Positions 13,526 to 25,720 are shown, counted from the first letter of the stretch. The stretch: 64,000 bases of DNA from Megaleporinus macrocephalus (GCA_021613375.1 CM038725.1:12046589-12110588); one strand, 5' to 3'. Numbers and translations: made by a program. Notes: generated by a model not told the origin, from the sequence alone.

Positions 13526-15145
13526 GCATTTGTAACCATACAGTAATAATTGTTAATAAATGAAACGGGAACACGTCTTATGCCTGTATTTGTGCTGCTA
13601 TATAAATGCATTTATATAGTATTCTGTGGCATACATATTTTCTATAATACCAGACATAAACGTGCATAATTGCCTTTAAGTAGCCATAATTACAAGTCTA
13701 AGTTATTATAAAGCCAGGGTTTTTTTTATAGTCTCTGGTCCAATTACCAACATAAATTACCCCGTCAAATTTATACTACGTTTAAAAGTTGTTTGTTTTT
13801 TATTTTGCAAAACACGTTATACAGGAAATATGCTGGAACCCTGTTGTGGTGTATTATCATAGTTTAATTTACAGTGTTATAATAAGCGCATGTGATAATG
13901 TCCAATGAAACCTAACATTACACTGTCGCATTCTCCTGCTTTATAAAGTGTTATGCATGTAATTAAAGTACCTGTAAGCACTTTTTTAGACGTATGTCAA
14001 GCATCATACGATATTATACATGCTATATAATGCTTTATGAATGTGTTTATATAGCATTTGTAACCATACAGTAATAAATGTAAATTAGAGTAATAGGTAA
14101 CGGTAACACTCCTTATGAATCCTGTATTCGTACTGCTATATAAATGCATTTATACTTATATAGCATTATGTGACATACATATTGTTTTATAATACCAGTA
14201 GTCATAATTACATGCATAACATTTTATAAATCAGGAATATATGATTTTATAACTTCTTATAGTCTCTGTTCCTGTTATCAATTATTAGCCGTCAAATTCA
14301 TACTATGTGCAAAATTTTTTATTTTGAAAAAAACGCTTAAGTGCTGCTTCTTTTTAGCTAAGACGGCAGTTACAGTTGAGATGGCTCCAGACATTACACA
14401 GGAAATATGCTAAAACCCTGTTGTGGTGTATTACCATATTCACATTCATAATAAGTGCATATTATAATGTATTATGAAACCTATAACTACACAATAACAT
14501 TCTCTTGCTTTATGAAGTGTTATACATGTAATTGAAGTACCTATAAGCACTGTTATAGACTTATGCCAAGGTATTATGCTAACTATATAATGCCTTATAA
14601 ATGTGTTTATAAAGCATTTTGAACAAAGGATTCATAGGGAGTGTTCCTAAGGTAACAGGTCCCATGAATCCTTTACTTATAATGCTTTATAAATGCATTT
14701 ATAAGACATTATATGACATACACATCAGCTTATAATACCAAGCATAAGCATATATAATTGTTATTAAGTACGCATAACATGAACAGGATTTTACAAAGCA
14801 TGAGTACAAGAGTATATAATGTCAGGTTTGATATTGCATTATAATATCAATTAGTAGTTGTAGCAAAAAATAAATTAATCTGTCAAATACAGGCTACATA
14901 TAAAAGTTATGGTTTTTTTAAAGTTACAAAACATGCTGCTTACTTTAAGGAGTGAATATTATTATAGGTTATGAAATATATTATGAAGTCATATATTCTT
15001 GCCTTATAAAATGTTATGCATGTTATTATGATTACCTAAAAGCAATTTTACATGCTTGTGTCATTATAAGGTGTTATGCATGCCATATAATACCTTATAA
15101 ATGCACTGATAAAGTGTAATATATACAGGATTCATAAGAAGTGAG
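13526..15145 (+). mobile_element. Tandem array of three TIR-bearing MITE units
   Basis: Three consecutive copies of one unit, spaced by the landmark GCATTTGTAACCATACAG at 13526 and 14054, its diverged form GCATTTTGAACAA at 14613, and the end at about 15115 (periods about 528, 559 and 500). Each copy opens near CTTATGAATCCTGTA or CTTATGCCTGTA and contains GGAAATATGCT, CCTGTTGTGGTGTATTA and CATGTAATTGAAGTACCT or a close variant. The second and third close with GGATTCATAGGGAGTG and GGATTCATAAGAAGTG, the inverse of the opening. No transposase frame is present. Confidence 0.75.
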
Positions 15146-16047
15146 GAGGTGGAGCGTGTCCTTCCTACTTTCTGAAATGGTCTAAGATAATTTTGAATAT
15201 TTTTTCAAAGGGTTGATGGCCTAAAAGCTAACTTTACTTTTATATCTTCTATTTGTATCAATAAGGTTTATCATCTATCCACATTTAGAGCTTATCAGCA
15301 AACGTCTGCCATCTGAAGCAGACCCTTCATTCAACTGCTTCCTATTACTAATCTTGTTTATAATCTTTCAGCCTTAATAAGGCTCCCCGGGAATATCCAA
15401 GCAGCCCCTTAAATGGCTAGGAACCGGCAGGGTCCGGACATTGTTACACAATTCTACAATCTAAGAATAAGTCGACCAGTTTGCATTGTAGCTCATGTTG
15501 TTACTGAATAACAAGCCTCAAGGCTGAGCTGAAAGAATTATATTCTAATAATTATATTCTGTATCACAAAATGTATTTTAGACCACCTCACTCATATGAT
15601 CATCGGTTTAAACTAATAAAACAATTAAATGCATTTACAAGCTTCAAACTTATCCAAATCATAATATATAAGTATTCAGACCTTGGATATTAGTAGTAAT
15701 TATGATTTGATCTATTTAAACCCCAGGCATTAATTGAGATTGAGAGTAAATACAAATTTGTCATTGACACTTTCTGTTGGGAGGTAACTGTACCAAACCC
15801 CAATCATTACTTTTCAATTAGTAAAGAAATAATAATACCTAATTGTTTTTAATACGGACATTTTTGGAATTCTAAAATACCAAACCCAGTATTTTTCTTT
15901 TGAAGTGAAAAGATTGAAATATTTGTCAAAGTAATTCTTAAAATGCTTGAAATGCTTCATATCAGTACCACAACACAAAGAATCTTCATTATTTTTTCTT
16001 GACACATACTCTCCAACACTTGCTTGTGGTTCCACCCTTTTAATTTA

Positions 16048-16301
16048 AGCACCACTGGAAAAAGAGCATTCTGTGTGGTGGGTCCAATGCTGTGGAATAG
16101 GCTTCCTGATGAACTGCGAACCTGTTTGTCTGTAGATGTTTTTAAAACTAGACTTAAAAATCTTTTTTTTTAAACTAGAATATGGATAAGATGATAATTT
16201 ATTTAATTCTTTATTTTTTAAGTATTAATTTTTGTACTTTGTATCTCCATTTATTGTACAGTGTCATTGGGTGGCTTAAAATGCTCTTTTCAAATAAAAT
16301 G
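16048..16301 (+). mobile_element. 3' end of a non-LTR retrotransposon (LINE)
   Basis: An open stretch from 16048 to a TAA near 16174 reads STTGKRAFCVVGPMLWNRLP followed by DELRTCLSVDVFKTRLKNLF. The LWNxLPxxLR...FKxRLKxxLF pattern is typical of the C-terminal tail of LINE reverse transcriptase ORFs. It is followed by an AT-rich 3' UTR, an AATAAA near 16295 and a (TTA)n tail. Everything upstream of the last 45 or so residues is missing, which is normal 5' truncation. The clade (L2, CR1, Rex and others) cannot be set from so little. Confidence 0.75.
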
Positions 16302-16328
16302 TTATTATTATTATTATTATTATGATTA

Positions 16329-16411
<83 letters not shown>
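16302..16411 (+). repeat. (TTA)n microsatellite forming the LINE tail
   Basis: About 36 TTA units with two single-base changes near the start, directly after the AATAAAATG of the LINE 3' end. Open frames over it are artefacts of the repeat. Confidence 0.95.
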
Positions 16412-16414
<3 letters not shown>

Positions 16415-16770
16415 TTTAGACTACATGTAAGAATAGGAAGTGAGGCTGCATCCCTGTCCCTCATTGCCACATGGCCGCAGTTAGGACCATTGTTTTGAAG
16501 TAAATGTGTGAAGGCGGTGCATAATGTTAAGAGCGGTCACTACCAAAATTAAGCTAACTGTAGTAAATAAAAAAATTTGTGACTTGTCATAAAAATAAAA
16601 ATAAAACAATTAATGACTGTATGTGTTCAAAGCTGTGTTGGTTGTTAAGGTACCGGCTATTGTTTTTTTTTTTTAGTTTTGCTCAGAATGAGCTAAAATT
16701 GCTGCAGTCCCAACTGAAACATTTTGCCCAGTTTTGATTTAGGGTTCAGCGTCTCCCAGTGTCTGTTCCC

Positions 16771-16990
16771 ACAGTTTCACCTCCCTGCTATCCGTAATGG
16801 CCCTTGGCCAATTTCATGTGACCAATGTGAAAATAATTTAATTGTCATGGCACCATTAATCTCGCGGGGCCGTGTCTGTGCCCTGCCAGTAAACGCCACG
16901 GCATTGTTCCATTACCGCGAGAAAGTGAGGCTTTGAACAATGGAGCACACTCGCCCACAATTTGATTTCCTCCCTCTTCCTGAATGGACT
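16771..16990. other. GC-richer non-repetitive stretch, candidate conserved noncoding DNA
   Basis: Complex sequence with clustered ATTA/TAAT homeodomain-like cores (AATAATTTAATTGTC, CCATTAATCTC) beside CpG-containing DNA. It has no convincing splice signals or coding pattern and does not recur in the window. Called only because its composition differs from the AT-rich, repeat-filled surroundings. Confidence 0.3.
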
Positions 16991-17280
16991 GGAGAGCTAT
17001 AAATAGATCCGTCTTCATTGTGCTACTGCTACTGTTATTATAGCCCTGAGCATTGGGCCAATTGTATGGGACACTGACAGAGGCATCCTGTTGATGCTTG
17101 CATGATGCTGCAGAAAGGGGAAAAAGAAGTGTTTAGAGGAAGTGTATTTGCAGTTTTTCTTCCCTTTCCTCTTTTTCACCTACGTCACTCACTTTCTCAA
17201 CAACCTGCTTGTGATGCAGCAGTTGAATTGCTGGAGAACTCACGTATGCAGTGGTGGTTTAGGCTGGTACTGTTATTTCT

Positions 17281-17370
17281 CTCTCTCACTTCTTTCTATC
17301 TCTCTCTCACTTCTTTCTATCTCTCTCTGATTCTCTTTTTATCTCTCTCTCTGTCTCTCTCTCTCTCTCA
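17281..17370 (+). repeat. Pyrimidine-rich (CT)n low-complexity tract
   Basis: CTCTCTCTCA and TTTCTATCTCTCTCTC motifs repeat over about 90 bases, then give way to CATTCATCCATTCATCCAT. The open frame across it is a composition artefact. Confidence 0.9.
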
Positions 17371-17569
17371 TTCATCCATTCATCCATTTATTTTCCTTAT
17401 TTAATCAGATGCATTCATCAAGATCACGTTCCTTTCTGTCAGCACCTGTCTATGGATAGTTATATAGATATCCGTCTTTCTCCCATTCACCCTCAACACT
17501 TCTTTTCTCCCCCTCCACGACTGCGCTGCACCTCCTCTTTGCGCTCTCTGACACCTCCGCTGAAAGAGA

Positions 17570-17760
17570 AGGCTGCCACTCCCGTATGGAGAACAGTTAC
17601 GTAACTGACAGAGGTAATTGAGCGTGCAGCGATGGCCTCCGGCCATTTGTGTGCTAATCTCCTGGAGGGGGAGCTTTGACAGCGCTCCGCTCACCCTATC
17701 ACACAGCGTGACACCGGGGGCTCATACAAGCCAATAAAAAGAGAGAACATTACATCTGTG
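17570..17760. other. Non-repetitive GC-richer stretch, candidate conserved noncoding DNA
   Basis: Contains GTAATTGAGCGTGCAGCGAT and TGTGTGCTAATCTCCTGGAG and is unlike the flanking microsatellite. The minus-strand open frame here has no recognisable domain. Not repeated elsewhere in the window. Confidence 0.3.
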
Positions 17761-19224
17761 AGCGTATATATCTTCTCCCTATCACCTAATACCTCGTTTA
17801 CTAAGCCTTAATCGTGTAGTCTGTTCAGAGCTGTCATCACTTGTTGGCGAATCTGAATGGAGAGGATAAAGGTTTCTGCGGGGCGTGGAGTTCAAGCTGT
17901 CTGAGTGAGACAGATATGCACGGCTGTCGAACAGTGGAGTTTGGTCTGAACTACATCAGCTGAAATTGGCTGATAAATGTCAGGCTTGTCAGGAACCGCA
18001 ACAGATTTTATCAGGGCAAATTCTACTAAATGATACTAATTAGCTCTCAGAGCTTTGACAGGTGTTTGGATGAGCCAGAGCGCCTTGAGCCATGGTTGGG
18101 GGTGAGAGAGGTGGAAAACGAGTTTTATCTCCGCTGAGCAAGTTCATAAGTTGGCCACATGTAAAAATGCAGTACTTGTTTAAAAATGGGGGCATTAATA
18201 GACTCAGTTAAAATAAAAATTCATGACCATTTATGGCCTTAACGCACACACTTTTAGAGTTATCTGTAATGTCATAGAACAGAGTCATGTCTCTATAAAT
18301 AATTAATCAATCAATCAATCCATCAACCTTTATGTTCAGTCAGGAATACATTGAGGATGATCATCATTTTTAATGCAGCCAAGCATTTACATTATATGGA
18401 TATTAACTTGGTAAACTAAATTGAAGAGACTACATATAAGGAACAAATAAGATTTAATTGAGATTGTAATGGGTTAGCAATACTGTTATTATTACACTAT
18501 GCCTATTATATTATACATCATTAATACAATCTACATATATAAATAGTGCTGCTGCACTACTCTCATCACTCTTGAGATTTACAAACCACTTTAAGAACTT
18601 TTAGAACCCCAATTTTGTGAGTGTTTACCAAAAGCCTTCTTAGTCTCCAAACTTACAAACTAGTTTTAAGTAGCTCTTTGTTGACTCTGCCCCCCACGTC
18701 AGCACTCAATAGGCACTGCCAGTCGAGAACTGAACCATCGATTTACATAAGTTTTCTCATTATTATGCCACAAATGTATAGTTATGTAAATAAATATAAT
18801 AAAAAAGAACAAAAATAAGGATTTACATTACTTTTATGTAAAAAATAAATGAAAACATTTCATTTGCAATTGTTGTCTATAGCACGCCGAGCCTATAAAT
18901 AGGCACACGATTAACCTTTCTAGCACGGCATACCGGCCATGCAAACGCAAAAAGCCAAATGCTTGAAGAAATAAAGAAAAAAACAAAACATACTATTTTC
19001 CAAAGCTCAGGGAAGTTCTACAAATAAAGAGAAAAAGCAGAAATGGAAGGAGATTGTATTGTATATGTATTAATTTACTACTAAGACTGTTACACTGGAA
19101 GAAAATTAATTGAAAGTATGTACATTTATATGTGTATATCAACAAATAATGTATTGTACTTTAAGCTGTTTAAACTGTTTGTTTCAGGTGATTATGATGA
19201 TTCTAATCTTGAAATATAAAAAGT

Positions 19225-19305
19225 AATGTACATTTATGTGCAGTATTAAACTCAGGACCTTCAGAGTGGTGGGCACTAATGCGTCCCACTACACCATGAT
19301 ACAAG
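19225..19305 (-). repeat. tRNA-like SINE head fragment
   Basis: Read on the minus strand: ATGGTGTAGTGGGACGCATT (A-box-like), then CACCACTCTGAAGGTCCTGA with a degenerate B box. A short related piece on the minus strand at about 9930-9956 reads GGGTGGTGTAGTGGTTAGCA. Both look like decayed SINE heads rather than functional tRNA genes. Confidence 0.45.
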
Positions 19306-19530
19306 CGAACACCTGTTTATTTTAGAAGTTTACTGTTTACTTAGTTCAAGCTCTTGGATATGATATTTGTTGACATTGGATGTCATTTTTGTGACACAAG
19401 TATGCTTTCAAAAGTGATTTTAAATCTTCATGAATTGATGTTTGTATAAATACGTGTAGTTTTGGGAAATGCACCCCTGGTTTGTCTTACCTTGTGCACT
19501 TGTGGAATAGCTACTGGATGCCTTGAATTT

Positions 19531-19569
19531 CTATCTATCCATCTATCCATCTATCCATCTGTCTATCTT
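19531..19569 (+). repeat. (ATCT/ATCC)n microsatellite
   Basis: About nine tetranucleotide units of CTAT/CCAT type. Confidence 0.9.
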
Positions 19570-20784
19570 ATTAAGTCAAGAAGTGAAGACTAGGTACTAG
19601 GATGGAAGCAGTGGCACTACCTACCTACAAATCCCTTCGACTGTCCACTATCCCTCAAGCTAGAAAAGTTTGGGAACTGCCAGGGAAACAGTCAAGTTTA
19701 TGCAAGTATAGTCACTAAACTAAGACTTGTTTAGCGTCTGAAGTTGGCTGTGTAGGTTCTACACTACACCTACAAGACAATACAAGCTAAATAACACATG
19801 AGGTATGCGTAACTTATTGTCCAGCCCTATAGCCTAAGTCTTGGAACCATTCCAACTCTGTATTTGTTAGCAGTAACTTTATCTCAGTGCTATTCCACAG
19901 ATATATAGAACTCTAAGATGTAGACTATGTCTTTTATGATGGTTTGATGGTCTTTGCTACATCTTCATATTCATCACTATATAAATCTTTCAACACGTCT
20001 CCTGGATCACAGTGCTCTCCTTACAGGCTAAAGCAGGAGTTTCTGTTTTAACAGCAGTAACTCTCTCACAGTGAAAAGTTCAACTCTGTTCTCCTCCACA
20101 CTCACTGCCTCATCTGTCTGTCTCACATGGACCATGTTTGTGGTGAGATGTTTGGTGGCGGTGAGGTATTTTGCACCTGAGTGAGCTGAGCGATTGTCAG
20201 TTTGGTGCCACTGTCTGGAATGAGGTGCTACAGCGTAAGCTATGGCCTTACTGGTGATTATGTCATACTGACTGGAGCGATGTCATGCTGTTACAAAATC
20301 GCATGTGAGGAATTCGTGACTGGAGTTATTTGTTGTGCACATTCATCATTGCCTAACAGTATTTGCGGTAAGATGGCAAGACAGTATCTTTCTTAACGTT
20401 GTTCAGTTTTATACATTCATGTCCCCAGTGGAGACTGTGTTAAGAGAGTCATGTTTAAGATTTATGGGGATCTATTCACAGAAATGGAACATAATATATT
20501 AAACTATAATGTTGTCATTAGTGTATAATTGCCTGTAACTACAAATCATTGCGGTTTTGTTAGCTCAGAATGAGCCCTTCATAATTACATAGAAGCGGGC
20601 CGTCTTCAAACAAAGACTGCCATGTTTTCTACAGTAGCCCAGAACAGACAAAATACCCATTAACTGAAATTTTTACTCTGAACCGCCAGCTGTTGTTTTT
20701 TGCATTTTCACATTCCACCTTAAATGGACATCTCTTTTATTCTGCCGATGACATTCAACCTCTTATTTGCTAGCTTGTTGTTTA

Positions 20785-20882
20785 AAATTTCCTGTTCCAC
20801 CTTAAATGGTGCAGCAGTTATTGTAATGCCTTGGGCAACAGAATGTAACAACAGCACCTTTTAAGGTGGACTGGGGAAATTT
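20785..20882. repeat. Inverted repeat with CCACCTTAAA arms
   Basis: The left arm 20785-20812 (AAATTTCCTGTTCCACCTTA...) pairs with the right arm 20854-20882 (...AAGGTGGACTGGGGAAATTT) across a 41-base loop. A third related arm lies on the minus strand at about 22818-22853 (AAATTTCCCGTTCCACCTTA), so this is a dispersed short repeat, probably a MITE remnant. Confidence 0.6.
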
Positions 20883-21299
20883 GAACAAAATGCCGACAAA
20901 TGTCATAGACTAAATCAGCTTATCAGGGTTGAAGTAGTGATATTAAGCTGAATCTGTACTGATTTAACATTAGAAACACAATAAAATAAATATAAAATAA
21001 ATATTTACCTATAATGTTTGTATATCATATTAGACTGAAGACATGTAGAGGTATAAAATGGATATACCATTATTAGTAAGGCCCAATATCCAGTGGCCTT
21101 TGAAATGAAATATCTTCTCTTTTAACTTAGAAACAAAAAGATGGAATTGATTAAAAGGTTGAACTGTTGAAACTTTAGAATTCATTGATGGTCAGTGATG
21201 ATGCTTGTTAGTTGTTCCCAGTGAGCCTAATGAACATACTTTAGCAGTCCAATAAAAAGATGTGTCTCCATTTTTGTCAATTTTTTGTTGTGTAAAAAT

Positions 21300-21430
21300 C
21301 TCATGATAAATGGACCAATAGAAATGCTCCAAATTAGGTTTGAAAAAATTCTGGTTCCCATGACTTACACTGAAGGTAAAGACAGTTTTGTCCTCTCCTG
21401 TAAAGTTGCCATTTTGGAGATACTTATTTT
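21300..21430 (+). repeat. R1 dispersed repeat, copy 2
   Basis: Contains TCATGATAAATGGACCAATA, GAAATGCTCCAAA, TTTTGTCCTCTCCTGTAAAG and GCCATTTTGGAGATACTTAT in order. It lies about 145 bases upstream of the ADGRV1 exon at 21575. Confidence 0.65.
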
Positions 21431-21574
21431 TCTTTGAAGAGCCTCAGTATTAGACTAATACATCAGAAAGAGAAATGTCCTTTAAGGCACCTGCCAAGCC
21501 AGTATCTTTCAGTTAGGCTCATAATACGCATTGCAGTCTGCTTTAAGCTGTAATCTGTGACCTTGTGTCTGCAG

Positions 21575-21763
21575 GGCCTGTATGTGTTTGCAGTTTACTT
21601 CCTCATGCATAACCAGCTCTGCTGGCCAGCCAAGGCCAGTTATACAGTGGAGATGAATGGCCACAGCGGTCCTGATGGCGTCTTCCAGAGCACTGGAGCC
21701 ACCACTGTTGGAGGAGAAGAGATCAGCAAGTCCACTCAGAACCTCATCAGCGCAATGGAGGAG
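21575..21763 (+). CDS. adgrv1: ADGRV1 exon encoding the end of TM7 and proximal cytoplasmic tail
   Basis: This 189-bp coding exon (63 codons, phase 0 at both ends) has acceptor TGTGTCTGCAG and donor GAG|GTGGGG, which is weaker than usual. The product opens with [20 protein letters not shown], the end of helix 7 and a juxtamembrane stretch containing one cysteine (in QLCWP), a possible palmitoylation site. It continues with [10 protein letters not shown] and, further on, EISKSTQNL, segments I recognise from vertebrate ADGRV1 tails. I chose GAG|GTGGGG as the donor because it makes the protein read EE-ISADWERAS across the junction, matching in length the mammalian EEVPPDWERAS as I remember it. 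Reading on instead reaches a stop after LLELD within 50 bases. The tail is cytoplasmic. Confidence 0.93.
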
Positions 21764-24296
21764 GTGGGGTTCTATTTTCAGCTACTGCTTCCACTGTTAT
21801 TAGAGCTTGACTGATATATCGTTTGGCTGATGAAACCAATATCATGGTTCTGTGAGTTTCTCAGTATCAGCGTAAATGCTGGCAATAAAACTTCAACAAC
21901 TGGTGACAAATAGTCTATTCAGGCAGGTCCTAGTTGTTGATGTATAATGGAATGTTTTGAAAGTTCTGCAATGTGTATATTCCTTTTTTCACTTTTTTGT
22001 GCAAAGGTTTTGGTGCACATTTGTTATTAGCACCCAGAAGTGTGTCTGTGTGTTTTACCATGAGTCTGGCCATCAATGTGTATTTGCACACCCATCACTA
22101 TTTCCAAGGTTTAGACTCACAGAGTGACTCTCGGCCCACTCACAGCACTTTGTTTGCTCTCAATGAACAATGAGTTACACGCACACACATGTGGACACAC
22201 TTGTGTTTAAAAAAGGGGTTGTGTTAAGGGTGAAAACGCTGCCACAGCAAGTAAAAAGGTTTGTTTTGATGTTAAAAAGTTCATTCAAAAGTTTTTTATA
22301 TGTATAATGTATATAATGTATATGTATACATGTATATATGTATAATAGTCCTGCACACGTTTCACAGGTTTTTAATGAGTAGTAAGAAGCTAAGAGAATG
22401 TATAAGTTATAATATGTAGTTATAATAAAAGAAATATTGAGAATGCCTTATATTTTTTAGTAATGGTTAAAAATAAGTACATTAGATAAGTGCAGTATGT
22501 TAATAACATTGTGTTGCTCCCAAAACAAAAACGTCTGTAAAATACCTTTTCTGATATCTACTTTAAATCTACATTAGGAATCACCACTAGTGTGGGTTAG
22601 CTGGGTTTCTATTCAAAAGCACATTTATGAAATTTTGGCAGAAAAAAAAGAAAATAAAGTTGTGTTTCTAGCCATTACAGTTATTCAAAGAAAATATAGA
22701 TGATGGAGGCCACTGTGATCAGGGGCAGCATCAAAATAAGCAATGGAGGGATTTAATTTGTGGTAGAATTGTTTTTACAATAGCCATGCTGTTAGCAGCT
22801 AAGAGACACTGAGCATTTAGCTGCTGCGCTATATAAGGTGGAACGGGAAATTTAAATAAGAAGCCACCTTCAATCCTTGTTACTCCTTGCATCTGGGAAA
22901 GCAGCGCACCAGAGCACACCGTGCAAAGCCATTATACCCAGCAAGAGAGTAACAGAAGTTCACAGTTCGCTGTATTCCAATCAATAACATCAGGAGGACC
23001 AAAGTCATGTGACCAGGCTTGAAACTTCATTGTTTATTAGAGAAAAACTTTTTCGTCATCCTTTATCAAATTTTAGACTTAGCGACTTTTACATCTTACC
23101 CTAGAGTGAAAACTCTTTTTACGATATTTGGATGTTGAAATGTTTTTTTTTGTTTATTATTTTTTATATATATATAATTTTTCAAAATTCACAAAAAAAT
23201 GGTGGATGGAATGGTGGATGCTGAAGTGATTTCCAACTACTTTCTTTCTACATCTGTTTACTTTTAGAATCGTAGTCACCACCTTCCTTTGTATACTACT
23301 GTGTCGAAATTAAGAATCACTAGTGCTACTAATCCTAGCAATTATTTTAGATGCAGTCATAACTTATACAGTGTAGATGTAAATATTATAAAATAGATAA
23401 AAAGGGTATTTTGAATATTGGAAGTATTTTGGGGACAGCAAAATATTACTAAACAATATACCAGACAATCCTGTGCAAAACATGGTAAAACATTCAACTT
23501 TTAATGGTCTATTCATTCAGTAAATATATAAAGTGGCTTGGTATGATATATCTTTTTATATTTGTATTTGGTTAATGTTCAGATGACCTGATTCAGAAAG
23601 AAGAGGCAATATTTTTCCACTCAGCACTGATGGCTTGAAAAGGTTGAAAAACATTGGCAAGCTATTTTGGAATTAATGTGAGATCATATTTTCTTTGGGG
23701 TTTAAATATGGAATTGGTAAAAACATTATATTTTTGACTTGGTACTTTTTTCATGGGAGCATACTTATCAAAAGTACATATTTATGTTGAATATGATACA
23801 GTCTGGATATTAATTTTATTATAACTTCTATATTAACTATATATCTGCATTGAATAAGTTATTATTCTACATAAACTAACCACTGGTACTTGCTGTGTGA
23901 AGTAGTTCTGAACTGTTGTATTGTACAGTAGAGGGTGATGATTATGAGGTTCTATAAGAAAACAAGTTTAGGAGTAAAGTAGTTTACCCCACTCGTTTCA
24001 GCCAATCAGCTGCAATTCAACGTCTACTTAAAGCAACAAATTAGAGAGGTAGTAGAAGGTCACAGCCTTGTAATACATTTATCCAGTCTGGGTTCAAACT
24101 GAGTACCTCCATGATCTTAAGGCCGGGCTCTGTTATTCTGCAGGGGCAGATTTAATTTGATCGTACTCCGGCGCAGGCTCGAGAGCGCCTGGGTAATCTC
24201 GTTTCATTCATGAGAGCACAAACTTTTTGGATTTAGGACTCCAGGTTATCACATGCGGGCTAGAGGGAAGCAAGGCTACGGGGATGAGAGAGAGCG

Positions 24297-24322
24297 AGTG
24301 AGAGAAAGAGAGAGAGAGAGAG
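24297..24322 (+). repeat. (GA)n microsatellite
   Basis: GAGAGAGAAAGAGAGAGAGA-type run within a wider purine-rich tract from about 24285 to 24365. Confidence 0.85.
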
Positions 24323-24704
24323 CAATGGAGATAGGAGTAGAGAGAATGAGAAAAAGAGAGGGGGGGATGGAGTGCTAGCTGTCTGTTCAGGCATTACGAA
24401 CAAATGTGACAAATCCCGCGGTGCCTGGTGGTGCCTAATTCACCCAACCTCGGACTTTCTGTCCTGATTACGGCCCGTGTCCAGTGGGCCAGTCTACCAG
24501 CTGCTGCTGCCTGGGACTGGAGAATACTGGATGGATTTTGCTTCCTTTCCCATGGGAACTCCAGCACTGCCACTCCTCTACTGCCACTCCCTAACAAAGG
24601 AAATGAAGTCAGCACTAAAAGGAAGCAGAGAGAACAAATTATTCCCACATGTTGTTGAGAGAGATTACCACTCACAGATTCAGAATCACATATTTTATCA
24701 GTAT

Positions 24705-25233
24705 TACACTACTGTTCAAAAGTTTAGGATCACTTCAGAATTTAATTTCTTGCAATTTTCATGCAATTCATGCAATTCACAAACAATATTGTCCATTTCA
24801 CAATTAATGTAAGTGTATCAGATGATCTTTAAAGAAAAAAATGTTTGTAAGCCTATTTTTGTATAGAGGCTTATTTTGCATATAGTCCTATTATCAGTAA
24901 TTCTCAGTCCTCTGTCTAAATCTCCTGGTACGGCCACCAATCCAAGTTAAGGATGTTATTGGACTAATTGGTTGTAAGGACACTTTTGCTCAATTGTGAT
25001 GCACAGCTGAAAAACATTCTACTAATAAGTGAGTATAAAAGGGAGAACAACATTCTAGGTTAGTTTAGTATCTGAAGCATCAGCAGTTGATGGCTTGCTG
25101 ACCGACTCAAAATGACCAGAAAGAAATAACTTTCTTTAGAGACCCGACAGTCCATTGTTGTGTTAAGGAAGAAGATACTCCATTGAAAACAAGAACATTT
25201 CACTGTGATCCCAAACTTTTGAGCAGTAGTGTA
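24705..25233 (+). mobile_element. Complete Tc1/mariner MITE with a retained transposase start (copy 1)
   Basis: About 529 bp. The left terminus TACACTACTGTTCAAAAGTT and the right terminus, read on the minus strand, TACACTACTGCTCAAAAGTT, extend as about 29-bp inverted repeats with two mismatches and begin with the TA that Tc1/mariner elements target. Near 25111 an ATG opens MTRKK, a stop, then LSLETRQSIVVLRKEDTP-type residues. In the second copy (36016) the stop is a glutamine codon. This reads as the start of the N-terminal DNA-binding domain of a Tc1-like transposase, so the MITE is an internal-deletion derivative. Confidence 0.85.
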
Positions 25234-25273
25234 TTTCCTGCACCACAATAACTTATTATCCACTATACACTTT

Positions 25274-25720
25274 ATACAGTACAGTGCAAATGTCAGAGAC
25301 CACCTTTTGCTTATTTAGTGAGGGGAAAAAGCAGAAAACATATATTACAATGGTCAGTATTTAGTGTGTCCTCACTTGTATTACAGCTTCCATTCTTAAC
25401 TGAAGACTTGTTTTAGTTTGTGGGAGAAGTATGCAGGGGTATTTCTTCACACCTCCAAAGTTTAGTCTTAGCCGTCTGTCTGTCTGTTCCTCTTTTTTAG
25501 TAACGACTTCTTGACAACTGCACACCCATTCAGACTCTCAGTGTTGTCTTCTCACAGTGAAAGGGTGGACAGTAACACTTTCGCACAGTTGTGCAGACTT
25601 CCCTTTTCTCCATAGCTTATTATTGTTTTTTTAGTTTCCTTTGACTTCTGATCTCTTTAGAAATATCTTCTAAAAAATGAGTAACTTGTACATTTTCATT
25701 CTAATAAATGAAGGACTCTG
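25274..25720 (+). mobile_element. Tc1-type element fragment
   Basis: Begins TACAGTACAGTGCAAATGTC followed by AGAGACCACCTTTTGC, a typical Tc1-like terminus, then about 430 bases without an open frame. A similar start (AAAGTCAGAGACCACC) opens the fragment at 56926. The right terminus was not found. Confidence 0.5.

Larger units (their letters stand above)
7048..21574 (+). other. ADGRV1 intron, 14.5 kb, repeat-rich
   Basis: The intron has GTAAGT at the 5' end and TCTGCAG at the 3' end. It contains diverged interspersed repeats around 7200-8300 and 9860-10130, a long teleost repeat with a (TA)n tract (12682-13470), a tandem array of a TIR-bearing MITE (13526-15145), a LINE 3' end with a (TTA)n tail (16048-16411), pyrimidine-rich DNA (17281-17370), and GC-richer low-repeat stretches at 16771-16990 and 17570-17760 that could be conserved noncoding DNA. 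No further exon was recognised. Confidence 0.75.

Noticed and set aside
16276..16470. Minus-strand open frame rich in isoleucine
   Set aside because: It only translates the (TTA)n microsatellite.
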